From positions 3,224,001 to 3,288,000 of the forward strand of contig NZ_CP022753.1 in assembly GCF_002263495.1 (NCBI RefSeq): a DNA stretch of 64,000 bases. Direction: 5' to 3'. This document shows positions 17,193 to 27,194 of the stretch, in pieces (the first letter of the stretch is position 1; each line of letters starts with the position of its first letter). Position numbers and translations under genes: made by a program. The DNA comes from Nocardiopsis gilva YIM 90087 (GTDB taxonomy: Bacteria; Actinomycetota; Actinomycetes; Streptosporangiales; Streptosporangiaceae). The notes under the pieces were generated by a model that had not been told where the DNA came from, searched no databases, and saw nothing but the letters and a program-made list of their open reading frames with translations.

Positions 17193-18329
17193 GTGAGTCA
17201 ACAATCCACCGAGCCATCAACCGAGCCGTCGACCTCGGCTTCTTCTCCTAGGGTCGTACCCCCGACCCGACCCGCGAAGCGGCGGATCTCCCCGGTACCG
17301 CCGTGGGGGCTTCCTTCCGCGCGGGCGGCACGCGCGGCCGTCCCCGGCCTGCTGCTCACGGCCGTCGGCGTCGTGGTCGCGCTGCTGGTCAACCGGATGG
17401 TGCCCGGGGTCAGCGCGCTCATCGTGGCCCTGGTGCTCGGTGCGGTGCTCACGAACCTGGGCCTGGTTCCCGACTCCCTGCGCCCGGGACTGCAGGCGGC
17501 GGTCAAGACCCCGATGCGTGCGGGGATCGTCCTGCTGGGTGTGAGCCTCGCCCTGCCCGATGTGCTCGCACTCGGTGCTCCCGTGCTGCTCGTGGTCCTG
17601 GGCGGGGTCGCGGTGACCTTCCTCGGCACGCTGCTGCTGGGGCGGCTCTTCGGGATCGCGCGTGAGCGGCGCCTGCTCATCGCGACCGGGGTGTCCATCT
17701 GCGGCGCCTCGGCGGTGGCCGCGATGAACGATTCGGCCGAAGGCGATGAGGACGACGTCATGACCGCGGTCGCGATCGTCACCATCTTCGGCACCCTCGC
17801 GGTCCTGGCCCTGCCTGCGCTGCGCGGAGCGCTGGGGCTCGCCCCGGCGACCTTCGGGATCTGGACCGGTGCGAGCGTGCACGAGGTCGGCCAGGTCGTC
17901 GCGACGGCGGGCGCGGTCGGCGCCGCCGCACTGGCCCCCGCCGTGATCGTGAAGCTCACCCGCGTGGTGCTGCTGGCCCCGCTGATCGTCGCCGTCAACC
18001 TCTGGCAGCGTCGCGACAGATCCATCCCCGCCCCCCGAGAGGGAGGCGCGTCCACCCCGGAGCGAGCCCGACCGCCGATCGTCCCGCTGTTCGTCATCGG
18101 GTTCCTCATCGCCGTGGCCATCGGCAGCGCGGGGGTGCTCCCGGAGTCGGTCCTGGGACCGGTGAGCGTCCTGCAGACCGTGCTGCTCTCCGCCGGCCTG
18201 TTCGCCATGGGCACCGGCGTCCGACTGGCCGCCCTCGCCAGGTCGAGTGGCCGCAGCATCGCCCTGGGGGCGCTGTCCACCCTGCTGATGCTCACGGTGA
18301 CCTACACCGGCCTGGCGCTGGCCACCTAG
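17193..18329 (+). CDS. YeiH-family (UPF0324) inner-membrane transporter
   Basis: The 378-residue protein has about ten membrane helices and family blocks MRAGIVLLGVSLALPDV, SICGASAVAAM and VHEVGQVVATAGAVG. YeiH/UPF0324 proteins are described as putative sulfate or organosulfonate-related exporters. The N-terminal 45 residues are Ser/Thr/Pro-rich and cytoplasmic. GTG at 17193 or TTG at 17184 are both possible starts. The pairing with a divergent LysR regulator is the usual context of this family. Confidence 0.87.
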   Translation: MSQQSTEPSTEPSTSASSPRVVPPTRPAKRRISPVPPWGLPSARAARAAVPGLLLTAVGVVVALLVNRMVPGVSALIVALVLGAVLTNLGLVPDSLRPGLQAAVKTPMRAGIVLLGVSLALPDVLALGAPVLLVVLGGVAVTFLGTLLLGRLFGIARERRLLIATGVSICGASAVAAMNDSAEGDEDDVMTAVAIVTIFGTLAVLALPALRGALGLAPATFGIWTGASVHEVGQVVATAGAVGAAALAPAVIVKLTRVVLLAPLIVAVNLWQRRDRSIPAPREGGASTPERARPPIVPLFVIGFLIAVAIGSAGVLPESVLGPVSVLQTVLLSAGLFAMGTGVRLAALARSSGRSIALGALSTLLMLTVTYTGLALAT

Positions 18330-18345
18330 CGCGTCCACCGGGCGA

Positions 18346-19776
18346 TCACGTCGTTGGCGCCAGCTCAGGACGGCGCTCGGCGTAGCGCGTGGCCTGTTCG
18401 AAGGCGTAGGCGTAGCGGAGGAGCGCCAGATCCGCACGATGCTTGGCGACGAGCTGCACACCCACCGGAAGGCCGGCCGGCGTGAATCCGGCCGGGACGG
18501 ACATAGCCGGGCACAAGGTGGTCGTCACCCAGTAGCACGAGGACATCCAGCGGAGATAGCCGTCCATCGGCTCGCCCGCCACTTCCGTGGGGTACTCCAG
18601 GCCCGCATCGAATGGAAGTACCTGACTGACCGGCAGCAACAGCACGTCGTATTCCACAAAGAACTCGCGGAAGCGGTGGTACATGTCGGCCAGCTCCAGC
18701 TTCGCCTGGCCGATGTCCTCAGCGGACAGCAGGCGCCCCCGCACGATCTCCTCGACCAGGGCGTCTTTCACCTGCCCCGGGTGTTCGTCGACGATCCAGC
18801 TGTAGGCCACAGCGAACTGCCAGGTGCGAAGGGTTCGGAAGAGCCGATCACTGTGGGAGAAGTCGGGAGAAACCTCCTCAACCGCACAGCCGAGCCCTGC
18901 GAATACCTCGGCAGCGGCATGAACAACAACCGAGGCCTCAGCTTCGATGGGAAGGTCCCCACCGAAATCAGCGGAATACGCGACGCGCAGCCCACGCATG
19001 TCGCATTCCAGCGGGGCGTCGAACATTGCCCCCGAATCAGTCAGTGCCATCGGCGCCCTGGGATCGGGACCGGCGATCACTGACATCAACAACGCGACAT
19101 CGGAGACCGTACGCGCCATCGGCCCGGCGACGGTCATGGGTTCCCAGGGGAGAATCGACGGCCACTGCGGGACCCGTCCGGGCGAGGGCCGGAGCCCCAC
19201 GACATTGTTGAACGACCCGGGATTCCGTAGTGACCCGCCCATATCCGACCCATCCAAAAGCGGATGCAACCCGGCAGCCAACGCGGCCGCCCCACCGCCG
19301 GTACTGCCCCCGGCCGACAGGGACGTGTCGTAGGGGTTCCGCGTCACCCCGAAGACGGGATTGAACGTGTGCGATCCAGTGCCGAATTCCGGGGCGTTGG
19401 TCTTCCCCATGACAATCGCTCCAGCGGCGCGCATCCGCTCCACGGTCAACGCGTCGTGCTCCGGCACATGGTTGGCGAACACCGGCGACCCGTACGTCGT
19501 GCGTATCCCGGCCGTATCGTGCGTGTCCTTGACCGCGACCGGAATCCCGTGCAGCGGCCCGACCACGCCGCCACCGGCCAACCTCGCGTCGGCCTGCGCC
19601 GCCTCCTCCATCGCCCGCTCGGCATCGAGCGTCACCACGGCATTGATCTCGGCGTTCACAGCCGCGATGCGATCAAGGTGCGCCCGAACGACCTCGCGTG
19701 CCGACACCTCCCGCCTCCGCAGCATCCGGGCAAGGTCAGTGGCGTCGGTGTAGTGGAGATCGGCGCTGGTGGTCAT
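18346..19776 (-). CDS. amidase, amidase-signature family
   Basis: The 476-residue enzyme hydrolyses amide bonds through a Ser-cisSer-Lys triad, all of which is visible: Lys83 (VAVKDTHD), Ser158 (SAGGSTGGGAAALAAG) and Ser182 (DMGGSLRNPGSFN). PLHGIPV upstream of the lysine is also typical. Length is normal. It is not GatA, since no gatB/gatC genes flank it, and the substrate is unknown. The gene is convergent with the YeiH-type transporter gene, the stop codons being 16 bp apart. Confidence 0.92.
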   Translation of the reverse strand: MTTSADLHYTDATDLARMLRRREVSAREVVRAHLDRIAAVNAEINAVVTLDAERAMEEAAQADARLAGGGVVGPLHGIPVAVKDTHDTAGIRTTYGSPVFANHVPEHDALTVERMRAAGAIVMGKTNAPEFGTGSHTFNPVFGVTRNPYDTSLSAGGSTGGGAAALAAGLHPLLDGSDMGGSLRNPGSFNNVVGLRPSPGRVPQWPSILPWEPMTVAGPMARTVSDVALLMSVIAGPDPRAPMALTDSGAMFDAPLECDMRGLRVAYSADFGGDLPIEAEASVVVHAAAEVFAGLGCAVEEVSPDFSHSDRLFRTLRTWQFAVAYSWIVDEHPGQVKDALVEEIVRGRLLSAEDIGQAKLELADMYHRFREFFVEYDVLLLPVSQVLPFDAGLEYPTEVAGEPMDGYLRWMSSCYWVTTTLCPAMSVPAGFTPAGLPVGVQLVAKHRADLALLRYAYAFEQATRYAERRPELAPTT

Positions 19777-19891
19777 CGCTCTGCGGGCTCCCTACCGAGA
19801 CTCAAGGGGAAATACCACCCCTGTTGGGCATACCACGGATGCCACTGAAGTATGAGACGGTCCTACGGCCTCCACACGCATGCGGCGGGAA

Positions 19892-19952
19892 GGCGGCCAC
19901 CGCGCGATCACCGGAGCCGGTGTCCGCAATGAAGGTCCGCACGGTGGCCGCC
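19892..19952. terminator. long-loop hairpin
   Basis: GGCGGCCACCG at 19892-19902 pairs with CGGTGGCCGCC at 19942-19952. It lies 20 bp after the stop of the DUF6002-like gene and could end its transcript. The large loop makes this tentative. Confidence 0.4.
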
Positions 19953-19971
19953 GTCCCGGTAGGGGAGTCCG

Positions 19972-21342
19972 TCAGCGTTCAGCCGATTCGAAGACCACGG
20001 TACGGAGCCGCTGGGCGTCGTCGACGCCGTGGAGGTGGTGCCCGGGTATGGGAGTGAAGTCGTCCTGGGTGTAGGAGCCCGACCCGTGGAGCAGCACGTC
20101 GTCTTCGGCGTCGATCAGCCGCCGATCGACGCCGAGCAGCAGGCCTGCTGCCGCCATGACCAGCGACCAGTCGCGCAGCCTGGCCGGATCGGAGGGCAGG
20201 GTGATCCCCGCGGGCGCCAGAAGCTTAGTGATCTCGTTGTACCGGTCGAGGCACTCCCGGCGGGAGACGACGATGCCGCCACCGCCCTGCTTGGCGATGA
20301 TGTCGTTCATGTCGGACGAGGTGGCCGCCTGGTAGGCGTAGAAGGTGATGTCGAGGAACTCCTCGGGGTCGTCCGCGACGTGCGGGAAGTGTGCTTCCTG
20401 GTCCTGCCGGTACAGCCCGGCCTCGCCATCGAGGCGGTAGTCCGGCACGTGCTCGTTGGAGAAGTCGCCGTGGTAAAGGTTCAGCACCATCTCGGGCCTG
20501 CCGAGATGCTGCACCAGGAAGTAGGACGGCGGAGGGTCACCTGCCTCGCCACCGGTCCCGCTCAGCAGCGAACGGCCGAAGTGGTGGCCGAGCAGGCCGT
20601 AGGCACTGGAGACCGCGTGGACGTGGATACGGCGTCCGGCGGTGGGGGCGAGCCGCCGCTCGACGGCCGCCCGCAGCGCGTCGACGGCGCGATAGTTGTC
20701 GATATCGAGTGTGTACCACAGGCGCCGTCCGGTGCGGGCGGTGAACTCTTTTCCGTACTGGTCGACGAATTCCCGCGCGATCTTCTTGACGTTACTCGGT
20801 TCGTCGCCCGAGTAAATTGCCACCGGGTTTCTCGCTCGCAGTCCGGAGTCCTCGTTCAGAGAAGAGGACCACAGTTTGTCTCGGGCGGATTCCGGGATGA
20901 GCGTGACCATCTGCAGATCGTCGGCGCTGACCAGCCCGCACTCGATGGCCCTGAGTACCGCGTCGCGCAGAGCGGTCCCCTTGTTGGCGGATGAGGGGGT
21001 GAGGAGGGTGATGGGTTCACCCGTCGACCAGATGTGCCGGATCGCCCGAGCGACCATGACGTGGGAGGGGAGGGTCCATGTGGTCCGGGTTCGGGGGTTC
21101 CGCATCAGATTCAGGAAGGTGACGTCCTTCCCCCTGTACGAGCCGAGCCGTGTCACGGACACATCGGCCGCGCCGAAGAACTCGGCCAGCCGCGCGTCCA
21201 TGCGCGGAACCTTGAACTCGGGGAAGAATGCGGTGTCCAGGGGTCCGGACTTCTTCGATCCGACGCGGCGGAGGGCCGCCTCCAGGAATTCGTAATTGTC
21301 GATGATGGCGTTCTGCGTCGTCCCGGATTCAACGATTCCCAT
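19972..21342 (-). CDS. DUF6002-like protein, possible PLP fold-type II relative
   Basis: This 456-residue protein looks like the uncharacterised DUF6002 family; I recognise no named enzyme. ITLLTPSSANKGTALRDAVL resembles the SSGN-G-ALA loop that binds PLP phosphate in threonine synthase-like enzymes. An invariant Schiff-base lysine is not obvious; GSKKSGPLDT near residue 30 and NVKKIARE are candidates. AGAGGA five bases upstream supports the ATG at 21342. A divergent TetR gene lies 207 bp away. No membrane segments or signal peptide are seen. The enzymatic role is inference. Confidence 0.6.
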   Translation of the reverse strand: MGIVESGTTQNAIIDNYEFLEAALRRVGSKKSGPLDTAFFPEFKVPRMDARLAEFFGAADVSVTRLGSYRGKDVTFLNLMRNPRTRTTWTLPSHVMVARAIRHIWSTGEPITLLTPSSANKGTALRDAVLRAIECGLVSADDLQMVTLIPESARDKLWSSSLNEDSGLRARNPVAIYSGDEPSNVKKIAREFVDQYGKEFTARTGRRLWYTLDIDNYRAVDALRAAVERRLAPTAGRRIHVHAVSSAYGLLGHHFGRSLLSGTGGEAGDPPPSYFLVQHLGRPEMVLNLYHGDFSNEHVPDYRLDGEAGLYRQDQEAHFPHVADDPEEFLDITFYAYQAATSSDMNDIIAKQGGGGIVVSRRECLDRYNEITKLLAPAGITLPSDPARLRDWSLVMAAAGLLLGVDRRLIDAEDDVLLHGSGSYTQDDFTPIPGHHLHGVDDAQRLRTVVFESAER

Positions 21343-21522
21343 GGGGTCCTCTTGATGTCGGGGCTGCAACATGACTTGCGATTCTTCGGCCGTTTCTGAG
21401 GTAGGGCAATCGTGTTGAGGTGAGTGTTGGGTCCCTGACGGGTAAGCGGGGTGTGTTCCACCACGCTGCTCCGCCGCTGGGAAGTACCCGTCGATGCCGT
21501 AGGAAGCACACGTCCGCGTCTG

Positions 21523-21538
21523 TACCTACTAGTATGTA
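21523..21538. promoter_or_regulatory. TetR operator-like palindrome
   Basis: TACCTACTAGTATGTA is a 16-bp inverted repeat with one mismatched pair, 11 bp upstream of the TetR start codon. The sequence resembles known TACTAGTA-type TetR sites. Confidence 0.65.
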
Positions 21539-21549
21539 TAGTCGTGGTC

Positions 21550-22104
21550 ATGGACACGAGGGAACGCCTCATCGAGAGCACACGGGAGCTGCTGTGGGAA
21601 CGCGGCTACGTGGGCACCAGCCCGAAGGCCATCCAGGAGCGATCCGGAGCGGGTCAGGGCAGCATGTACCACCACTTCCACGGCAAACCCGACCTGGCGC
21701 TCGCCGCGATCAGCCGCAGCGCCGAGGACATGCGCGGCAGGGCGGCGGCCGAGTTCGCCCGTCCCGGCACCGTGGTCGAGCGGATCACCGCCTACCTGCG
21801 GCGGGAACGGGACGCTCTGAAGGGCTGCCCGGTCGGCCGCCTCACCCAGGACCCCGACGTGATGGCCGATCCGCGACTGCGCCGACCGGTCGAGGAGACG
21901 TTCGCCTGGCTCACCGACCGGCTGGCCGAGCTGGTGGCGGAGGGCCGCGACACCGGCGAGCTCGACGCCGGGATCGACCCCGCGGCCACGGCTGCCGCCC
22001 TGGTCGCGGTGGTGCAGGGCGGCTATGTCCTGGCTCGCGCGGCTGGATCGGCTGACGTCTACGCCCATGCCACCGACGGCGCCCTTGGCCTCCTTCGCCG
22101 GTAA
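21550..22104 (+). CDS. TetR-family transcriptional regulator
   Basis: The 184-residue TetR protein starts MDTRERLIESTRELLWERGY and has the HTH GTSPKAIQERSGAGQGSMYHHF. The C-terminal domain (CPVGRLTQDPDVMADPRL) resembles the YxaF/LmrA branch, whose members respond to small organic molecules. It is 42 bp upstream of a tautomerase gene on the same strand, likely one operon, with an operator at 21523-21538. Confidence 0.87.
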   Translation: MDTRERLIESTRELLWERGYVGTSPKAIQERSGAGQGSMYHHFHGKPDLALAAISRSAEDMRGRAAAEFARPGTVVERITAYLRRERDALKGCPVGRLTQDPDVMADPRLRRPVEETFAWLTDRLAELVAEGRDTGELDAGIDPAATAAALVAVVQGGYVLARAAGSADVYAHATDGALGLLRR

Positions 22105-22146
22105 CGAGCCGGTGATCCACCCCCTTCGCAGAGGAGAACCCCTGGC

Positions 22147-22581
22147 ATGCCAATTGTTCGGATCGACGCCCTGGGGGCCGACAGCGATCGGCTCGACGCC
22201 CTCGGCCGCGCCGTGCACGATGCCCTGGTCGAGACCATCGGATTCCCGCCCGATGACCGGTTCCAGGTCCTGGTCGGTCACGACGGCACCCGCAGCACCC
22301 TGCGCTACGACGATTACCTCGGCATCCGACGCGATGACGGCATCGTCTACGTCGCGATCACGATGCGCTCCGGGCGCACACCCGTGCAGAAGCAGGCGAT
22401 GTACCGGCGGATCGCCGAGCTCGCCCACGAATACGCGGGCACCGAGCCGCGCAACGTGTTCGTCACCGTGACCGAGAACGAGTCGATCGACTGGTCGCTC
22501 GGCCACGGCCTAGCGCAGTACGCCGCCTCCTCCGATACGGTCGGCCCGCCATCGGGGGCGGCCGTGAACGAGAGGCACTAG
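22147..22581 (+). CDS. tautomerase-superfamily protein
   Basis: This 144-residue protein begins MPIVRIDALG. After removal of Met, the N-terminal Pro is the catalytic base of 4-oxalocrotonate-tautomerase-like enzymes. Two beta-alpha-beta units can be seen, the second at VYVAITMRSGRTPVQKQAMYRRI, as in longer YusQ/MSAD-type members. The site GAGGAG lies upstream at normal spacing. The substrate is unknown. Co-transcription with the TetR gene suggests response to, and breakdown of, the TetR ligand. Confidence 0.82.
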   Translation: MPIVRIDALGADSDRLDALGRAVHDALVETIGFPPDDRFQVLVGHDGTRSTLRYDDYLGIRRDDGIVYVAITMRSGRTPVQKQAMYRRIAELAHEYAGTEPRNVFVTVTENESIDWSLGHGLAQYAASSDTVGPPSGAAVNERH

Positions 22582-22600
22582 GAGGAATGAGCGTCCGCGG

Positions 22601-23035
22601 TCACGTCGAACTCGCCTGTTCCTCCTCGGTGAGCAGGCGCGAGCGGATGATGAACCGCTGCCCTGTCGGTGCCTCCAGGGAGAAACCTCCGCCGCGACCC
22701 GGGACGACATCGATGGTCAGGTGGGTGTGGCTCCAGTACTCGTACTGCGCGCGCGACATCCAGACCGGAACCGGCTCCGGTCCACCGATGTCCAGGTCGC
22801 CCAGCTGCACATCGGACGCACCCGTCCGGAACTCGCCCGCCGGATAGCACATGGGCGAGCTGCCGTCGCAGCAGCCGCCGGACTGATGGAACATCAAGGG
22901 CCCGTGCTCGGCGCGCAGCGTACGGAGGAGGCCCGCTGCCTCGGCGGAGGCCGCCACTCGCGAAGGCGGACCAGCGGCCTCCCGGGCCTGACCGTGGGCG
23001 CGGCCCTCTCCCGCCGCCCGTTTCTCCGCGCCCAT
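22601..23035 (-). CDS. DUF779 protein linked to aldehyde dehydrogenase
   Basis: The 144-residue DUF779 protein has the family block MFHQSGGCCDGSSPMCY with its conserved cysteines and ISRAQYEYW-like region (MSRAQYEYWSHTHL). DUF779 genes are known neighbours of AcoD/ExaC-type aldehyde dehydrogenase genes; function is not established. Its ATG overlaps the dehydrogenase stop codon by one base (TGATG), implying translational coupling. The first 30 residues are alanine-rich and less conserved in appearance. Confidence 0.88.
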   Translation of the reverse strand: MGAEKRAAGEGRAHGQAREAAGPPSRVAASAEAAGLLRTLRAEHGPLMFHQSGGCCDGSSPMCYPAGEFRTGASDVQLGDLDIGGPEPVPVWMSRAQYEYWSHTHLTIDVVPGRGGGFSLEAPTGQRFIIRSRLLTEEEQASST

Positions 23036-24558
23036 CAGAACAGCCCTATCGCCTTGTCCGAGTAGCTGACCAGCATGTTCTTGGTCTGCTGGTAGTGGTC
23101 CAGCGCCATCTTGTGGGTCTCGCGGCCGATGCCCGACTGCTTGTATCCGCCGAAGGCCGCGTGGGCCGGGTAGGAGTGATAGTTGTTCACCCACACCCGT
23201 CCGGCCTGGATGGCGCGTCCGGCGCGGTAGGCCGTGGTGGCGTCACGGCTCCACACCCCGGCGCCCAGGCCGTACAGGGTCTCGTTGGCGGTGGCGATCG
23301 CGGCGTCGTAGTCCTCGAAGCGGGTCACCGACACCACCGGGCCGAAGATCTCCTCCTGGAAAATCCGCATCCGGTTGTCGCCCTCGAACACGGTCGGGGC
23401 GACGTAGTACCCGCCGGCCAGCTCACCGTCCATCTCCAAGCGCTCGCCGCCGGTCAGGACCTTCGCGCCCTCCTGCTTGCCGATGTCGATGTAGGAGAGG
23501 ATCTTCTCCAGCTGGTCGTTGCTCGCCTGCGCCCCAACCATCGTCTCGGTGTCCAGCGGGTTGCCCTGCTTGATGTTGCGCGTGCGCTCCAGCGCGTCAC
23601 CGAGGAAGGAGTCATAGATCGACCCCTCGATGAGCGCGCGCGACGGGCACGTGCACACCTCGCCCTGGTTGAGGGCGAACATGGTGAAGCCTTCCAGAGC
23701 CTTGTCGTAGAAGTCGTCGTGCCGGGCGGCGACGTCGGCGAAGAAGATGTTGGGGCTCTTGCCGCCCAGCTCCAGGGTGACCGGGATCAGGTTCTCGCTC
23801 GCGTACTGCATGATGAGGCGCCCGGTGGTCGTCTCTCCCGTGAACGCCACCTTGCGCACCCTCGGGTTGGCCGCCAGCGGCTTGCCCGCCTCCACACCGA
23901 AGCCGTTGACCACGTTCACCACGCCCGGCGGGAGCAGGTCGGCGATCAGCTCCATGAGCACCAGCACCGAGGACGGGGTCTGCTCCGCGGGCTTGAGCAC
24001 CGCGGTGTTCCCCGCGGCCAGTGCAGGCGCCAGCTTCCAGGCGGTCAGCACCAGCGGGAAGTTCCACGGGATGATCTGCGCGACCACACCCAGCGGTTCG
24101 TGGAAGTGGTAGGCCGTGGTGTCCTCGTCGATCTGCGAGAGCGTCCCCTCCTGCGCGCGGATCGCCCCGGCGAAATACCGGAAGTGGTCGGCCGCCATCG
24201 GGATGTCGGCGGCCAGCGCCTCCCGCACGGGTTTGCCGTTCTCCCACGTCTCGGCGACCGCGAGGCGCTCCAGGTTCTGCTCGATCCGGTCGGCGATGCG
24301 GTTCAGCACCTTGGCGCGTTCGGCGGCCGGAGTGCGGGCCCAGCCGGGCGCGGCGGCGTGCGCGGCGTCGAGGGCGAGTTCGATGTCGTCGGCGTCGCTG
24401 CGCGCGACCTCGGTGAAGACGTCCCCGGTGACCGGTGTCGGATTCTCGAAGTACCGCCCCTTGACCGGTTTCACCCACTCTCCACCGATCCAGTTGTCGT
24501 AGCGCGGGGCGAAGTCGATGACGCTGCCGTGGCGGCCGGGTGCGGTGTAGGTCGTCAT
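23035..24558 (-). CDS. NAD-dependent aldehyde dehydrogenase (acetaldehyde dehydrogenase type)
   Basis: This 507-residue aldehyde dehydrogenase has catalytic Cys302 ([11 protein letters not shown]) and general base Glu263 ([11 protein letters not shown]), the NAD-binding FTGETTTGR loop and Asn in IIPWNFP. The Cys-Thr-Cys arrangement and the DUF779 partner match the AcoD/ExaC group that oxidises acetaldehyde to acetate. AAGGAGG lies nine bases upstream of the ATG. It is the first gene of a two-gene operon. Confidence 0.93.
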   Translation of the reverse strand: MTTYTAPGRHGSVIDFAPRYDNWIGGEWVKPVKGRYFENPTPVTGDVFTEVARSDADDIELALDAAHAAAPGWARTPAAERAKVLNRIADRIEQNLERLAVAETWENGKPVREALAADIPMAADHFRYFAGAIRAQEGTLSQIDEDTTAYHFHEPLGVVAQIIPWNFPLVLTAWKLAPALAAGNTAVLKPAEQTPSSVLVLMELIADLLPPGVVNVVNGFGVEAGKPLAANPRVRKVAFTGETTTGRLIMQYASENLIPVTLELGGKSPNIFFADVAARHDDFYDKALEGFTMFALNQGEVCTCPSRALIEGSIYDSFLGDALERTRNIKQGNPLDTETMVGAQASNDQLEKILSYIDIGKQEGAKVLTGGERLEMDGELAGGYYVAPTVFEGDNRMRIFQEEIFGPVVSVTRFEDYDAAIATANETLYGLGAGVWSRDATTAYRAGRAIQAGRVWVNNYHSYPAHAAFGGYKQSGIGRETHKMALDHYQQTKNMLVSYSDKAIGLF

Positions 24559-25297
24559 TGCGAGCTGCCTCCTTGCTCGGGCGCGCGGCGGAGCAAAGGG
24601 GTGTCCCACGGCCGCGTGCCTCGGTGGGGGAAACACGGATTACGTGGGTAACGCGCGTGGCCCGGACTCGTACGCTCGACCCGGACCCGACCGCCCCCGG
24701 ACACGAGGCGGCGGCCCTGGCCGGAGGAGACACATTCCTGTCGTTCCTAGCATTCCTGGAGTTCGGGGCGTGGGCGCTCCAATATGGCGTGGGCACTCCG
24801 TCCACCGCGCGGTCGTGATTCCGGCGCGGCGGACGGGGCTGCCCACGGCGTACAGTCAACATCTCCACCCGGGCGCAGACCAGAGGGCAACACGACCGAA
24901 TTTTCACCGAGTCCGCCCGCTCGCCGGTGACCTGCGGTGATGCTATCTAACTTTCTGTCGAGAACGTGCTGTGCGCGCCCAGCCGTGGAACAGGCCCCGT
25001 CCCGCCCGCCCGGAACCCCCATTGACCTGTTGATCCGACCCTTTGTCGACCCCCTCGCGGGCCGTGCCCGCCCCCCGGACGTCCCGTGGGCCCGCCGCGA
25101 TCGTGGTGGCCATTGCGGTCGTCCGATTGGCCCGCAGAGTGGCCCCAGTGACGGCGGCCCCGGCCGCCTCTTCGGGCCCGGTGGAATCCTTGGCGAATGG
25201 TCGGGCCTACCCGCTTTTGCGGTCGATGCACTCCGGGCCTTGACTACGATCGCAAGGGGTTCTTCGATGACATGGCGGCTATTGCGGAGGTGCGGAC
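24559..25297. other. 740-bp intergenic region upstream of aldehyde dehydrogenase and kinase genes
   Basis: No convincing coding frame. It holds two 14-bp near-identical direct repeats GGCGTGGGC(G/A)CTCC at 24767-24780 and 24786-24799, offset 19 bp, about 210 bp upstream of the aldehyde dehydrogenase. Three ATTCCT/GTTCCT units at 24734-24759 precede them. These may be regulator sites for the aldehyde dehydrogenase promoter. Confidence 0.4.
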
Positions 25298-27194
25298 GTG
25301 GGTCCGTTGGAGAGCGGTGACCCGGAGAGGATCGGCCGATACCGGCTGATTGGTCGGCTGGGCGCCGGAGGAATGGGTCAGGTCTTCTTCGGGCGGTCCG
25401 CCGGCGGTCGTCCCGTCGCGATCAAGCGCATCCATCCGCACATGGCCACCGACGCCTCCTTCCGTGAGCGCTTCGCCCGCGAGGTGACGGCGGCCCGCCA
25501 GGTCAGCGGTGCCTTCACCGCCCCGGTCATCGACGCCGACCCCGATGGGGAGGTCCCCTGGCTGGTCACGTCTTATGTACCGTCGCTGCCACTGGACGAG
25601 GCGGTGCGCGCCTATGGGGGGCTGCCCGAGCACACGCTGCGCGTCCTGGCCACCGGTCTGGCCGAGGCACTCAGCGAGATCCACCGCGTCGGGCTCATCC
25701 ACCGCGACCTCAAGCCGGGCAATGTCCTGCTGGCCGAAGACGGCCCACGCGTCATCGACTTCGGCATCGCCCGCGCCAGCAGTGGAACCGCCGCCACGCA
25801 GTCGATCATCGGTACCCCCGGATTCATGTCGCCCGAGCAGATCCAGGGTGAGTCGATGGGTCCGAGCAGCGACATGTTCGCCTACGGGCGGTGATCGTCT
25901 ACGCGGCCGCCGGACCGGCCCGTTCGGCGAGGGCGCGATGCCCACCATGGTCATGCGCGTCATGCAGAACGAGCCCGACATCTCCGCCGTACCGCCGTCC
26001 CTGCGCAATCTCGTCGCGGCCTGCCTGAGCAAGGCCCCTCAGCGCCGCCCCGGCCCGGCGCGCTGCTGGACGCGCTCGGGACGTGCCCATCGGCGAGTCC
26101 TGGCTGCCCCGGACATCATGCGCGGCGTTCGCGACCAGGTGGGCAAGGTCAACGCGGCGTTGAGCGGCGCCCCGACCACCGATCCGGCCAACGCCGCCAC
26201 CAACGCGCCCGGAGCGACCTCGGTCCTCGGCGGGGCCGCCGCCGGTGCGGCGGCGGGAGCCGCCGCGGATACGCGCTCGGCGACGACCAGGCCACCCGCG
26301 CAGTGGGCGGGCCGGGCGGTGCCCCGGGAGGCGGCGCCGACGCGACCTCGGTCATGGGGCCGGGCCGGTGGGGCCGGGCCGACGGCGCAGTACCCCCACC
26401 AGCCGACCGCGCAGTACCCGCCGGCCTACGGCCAGGCGGCAGGCCACCAGCCACAGCAGCAGGTTCCGCCGACCGCGGCCTACGGGCAGCAGCAGGGCGC
26501 CGTCCCACCCACCGCGGCCTATGGCCAGCAGACGGGGCAGACCGCGGGCCAGAACGGGGGGTACGCTCCGCCGACCGCGGCGATGTCCCCGTCCGGCCGG
26601 GACGACGCCTACGCCGACCTGTACCGGGGCAGCGGTTCGCCCGCGCCCTCCGCCCACTCCCGCCAGGCTGAGCAGCAGCGATGGCAGGAGGAGCAGCGCC
26701 GCCACCGCCAGGAGGCAGACGAGCGCCGCCGGGTGCAGGAAGAACAGCGCCAGCGGCAGGAGGAGCAGCGGCGCAGGCAGGAAGCCGAGCGCGCGCACCA
26801 GGAGCGGATCCGCGCCGAGCAGGCCGCCGCCCGCCGCGCGCAGTCGCAGGCGCGCCGAACCGACCAGCCGAGCCTGTGGAGCTTCGTTAAGCTCCTGCCC
26901 CTGCTGATCATCCCCATCATCCAGATCCCCCTGGGCTGGGGCGCCTCGTATGCCTGGGAGTGGTTCACCACCTCACAGGTCTGGAGCGGAACGCACTACT
27001 ACTACCCGGGGATCTTCAGCGAAGAGGGCTTCTTCCAGGCGCTGTTCCTCGGTTACTTCCTGCTGAACAACCTGCTGGGACTGGAGTACCTGGTCCGCTC
27101 CCTGCGCACCTCCTTCGTCACGGGCGCGGTGCTGGCCGTCCTCGTGATCGCGGCGACCAACGGAGCCCTGTACTCCTACGGTTTCTTCGGCTGA
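25298..27194 (+). pseudogene. Ser/Thr protein kinase with several frame breaks
   Basis: From GTG 25298 the kinase domain reads in one frame: glycine loop LGAGGMGQVFFG, VAIKRIHPH lysine, HRDLKPGNVLL catalytic loop, DFGIARASSG and GTPGFMSPEQ. A stop follows at 25892 because a G is missing in GGGCGG near 25885. The protein then continues through further single-base shifts (about 25912, 26058-26110) to VRDQVGKVNAALSG, a Gln/Pro/Tyr-rich linker with AYGQQ repeats (26400-26560), a charged coiled coil (26660-26860) and a C-terminal membrane domain (LLPLLIIPIIQIPLGWG, ending YGFFG). Repeated losses in G/C runs suggest sequencing error rather than decay. A healthy gene would give about 630 residues. 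Confidence 0.75.

Noticed and set aside
18346-19776. GatA subunit of the Glu-tRNA amidotransferase
   Set aside because: The amidase signature is present, but no gatB or gatC genes are adjacent, so a general amidase is the safer call.
22669-24651. 660-codon plus-strand frame
   Set aside because: Antisense to aldehyde dehydrogenase and DUF779.
24747-25022. Short minus-strand frame in the aldehyde dehydrogenase promoter region
   Set aside because: Low-complexity Gly/Arg/Ala composition and no ribosome binding site.
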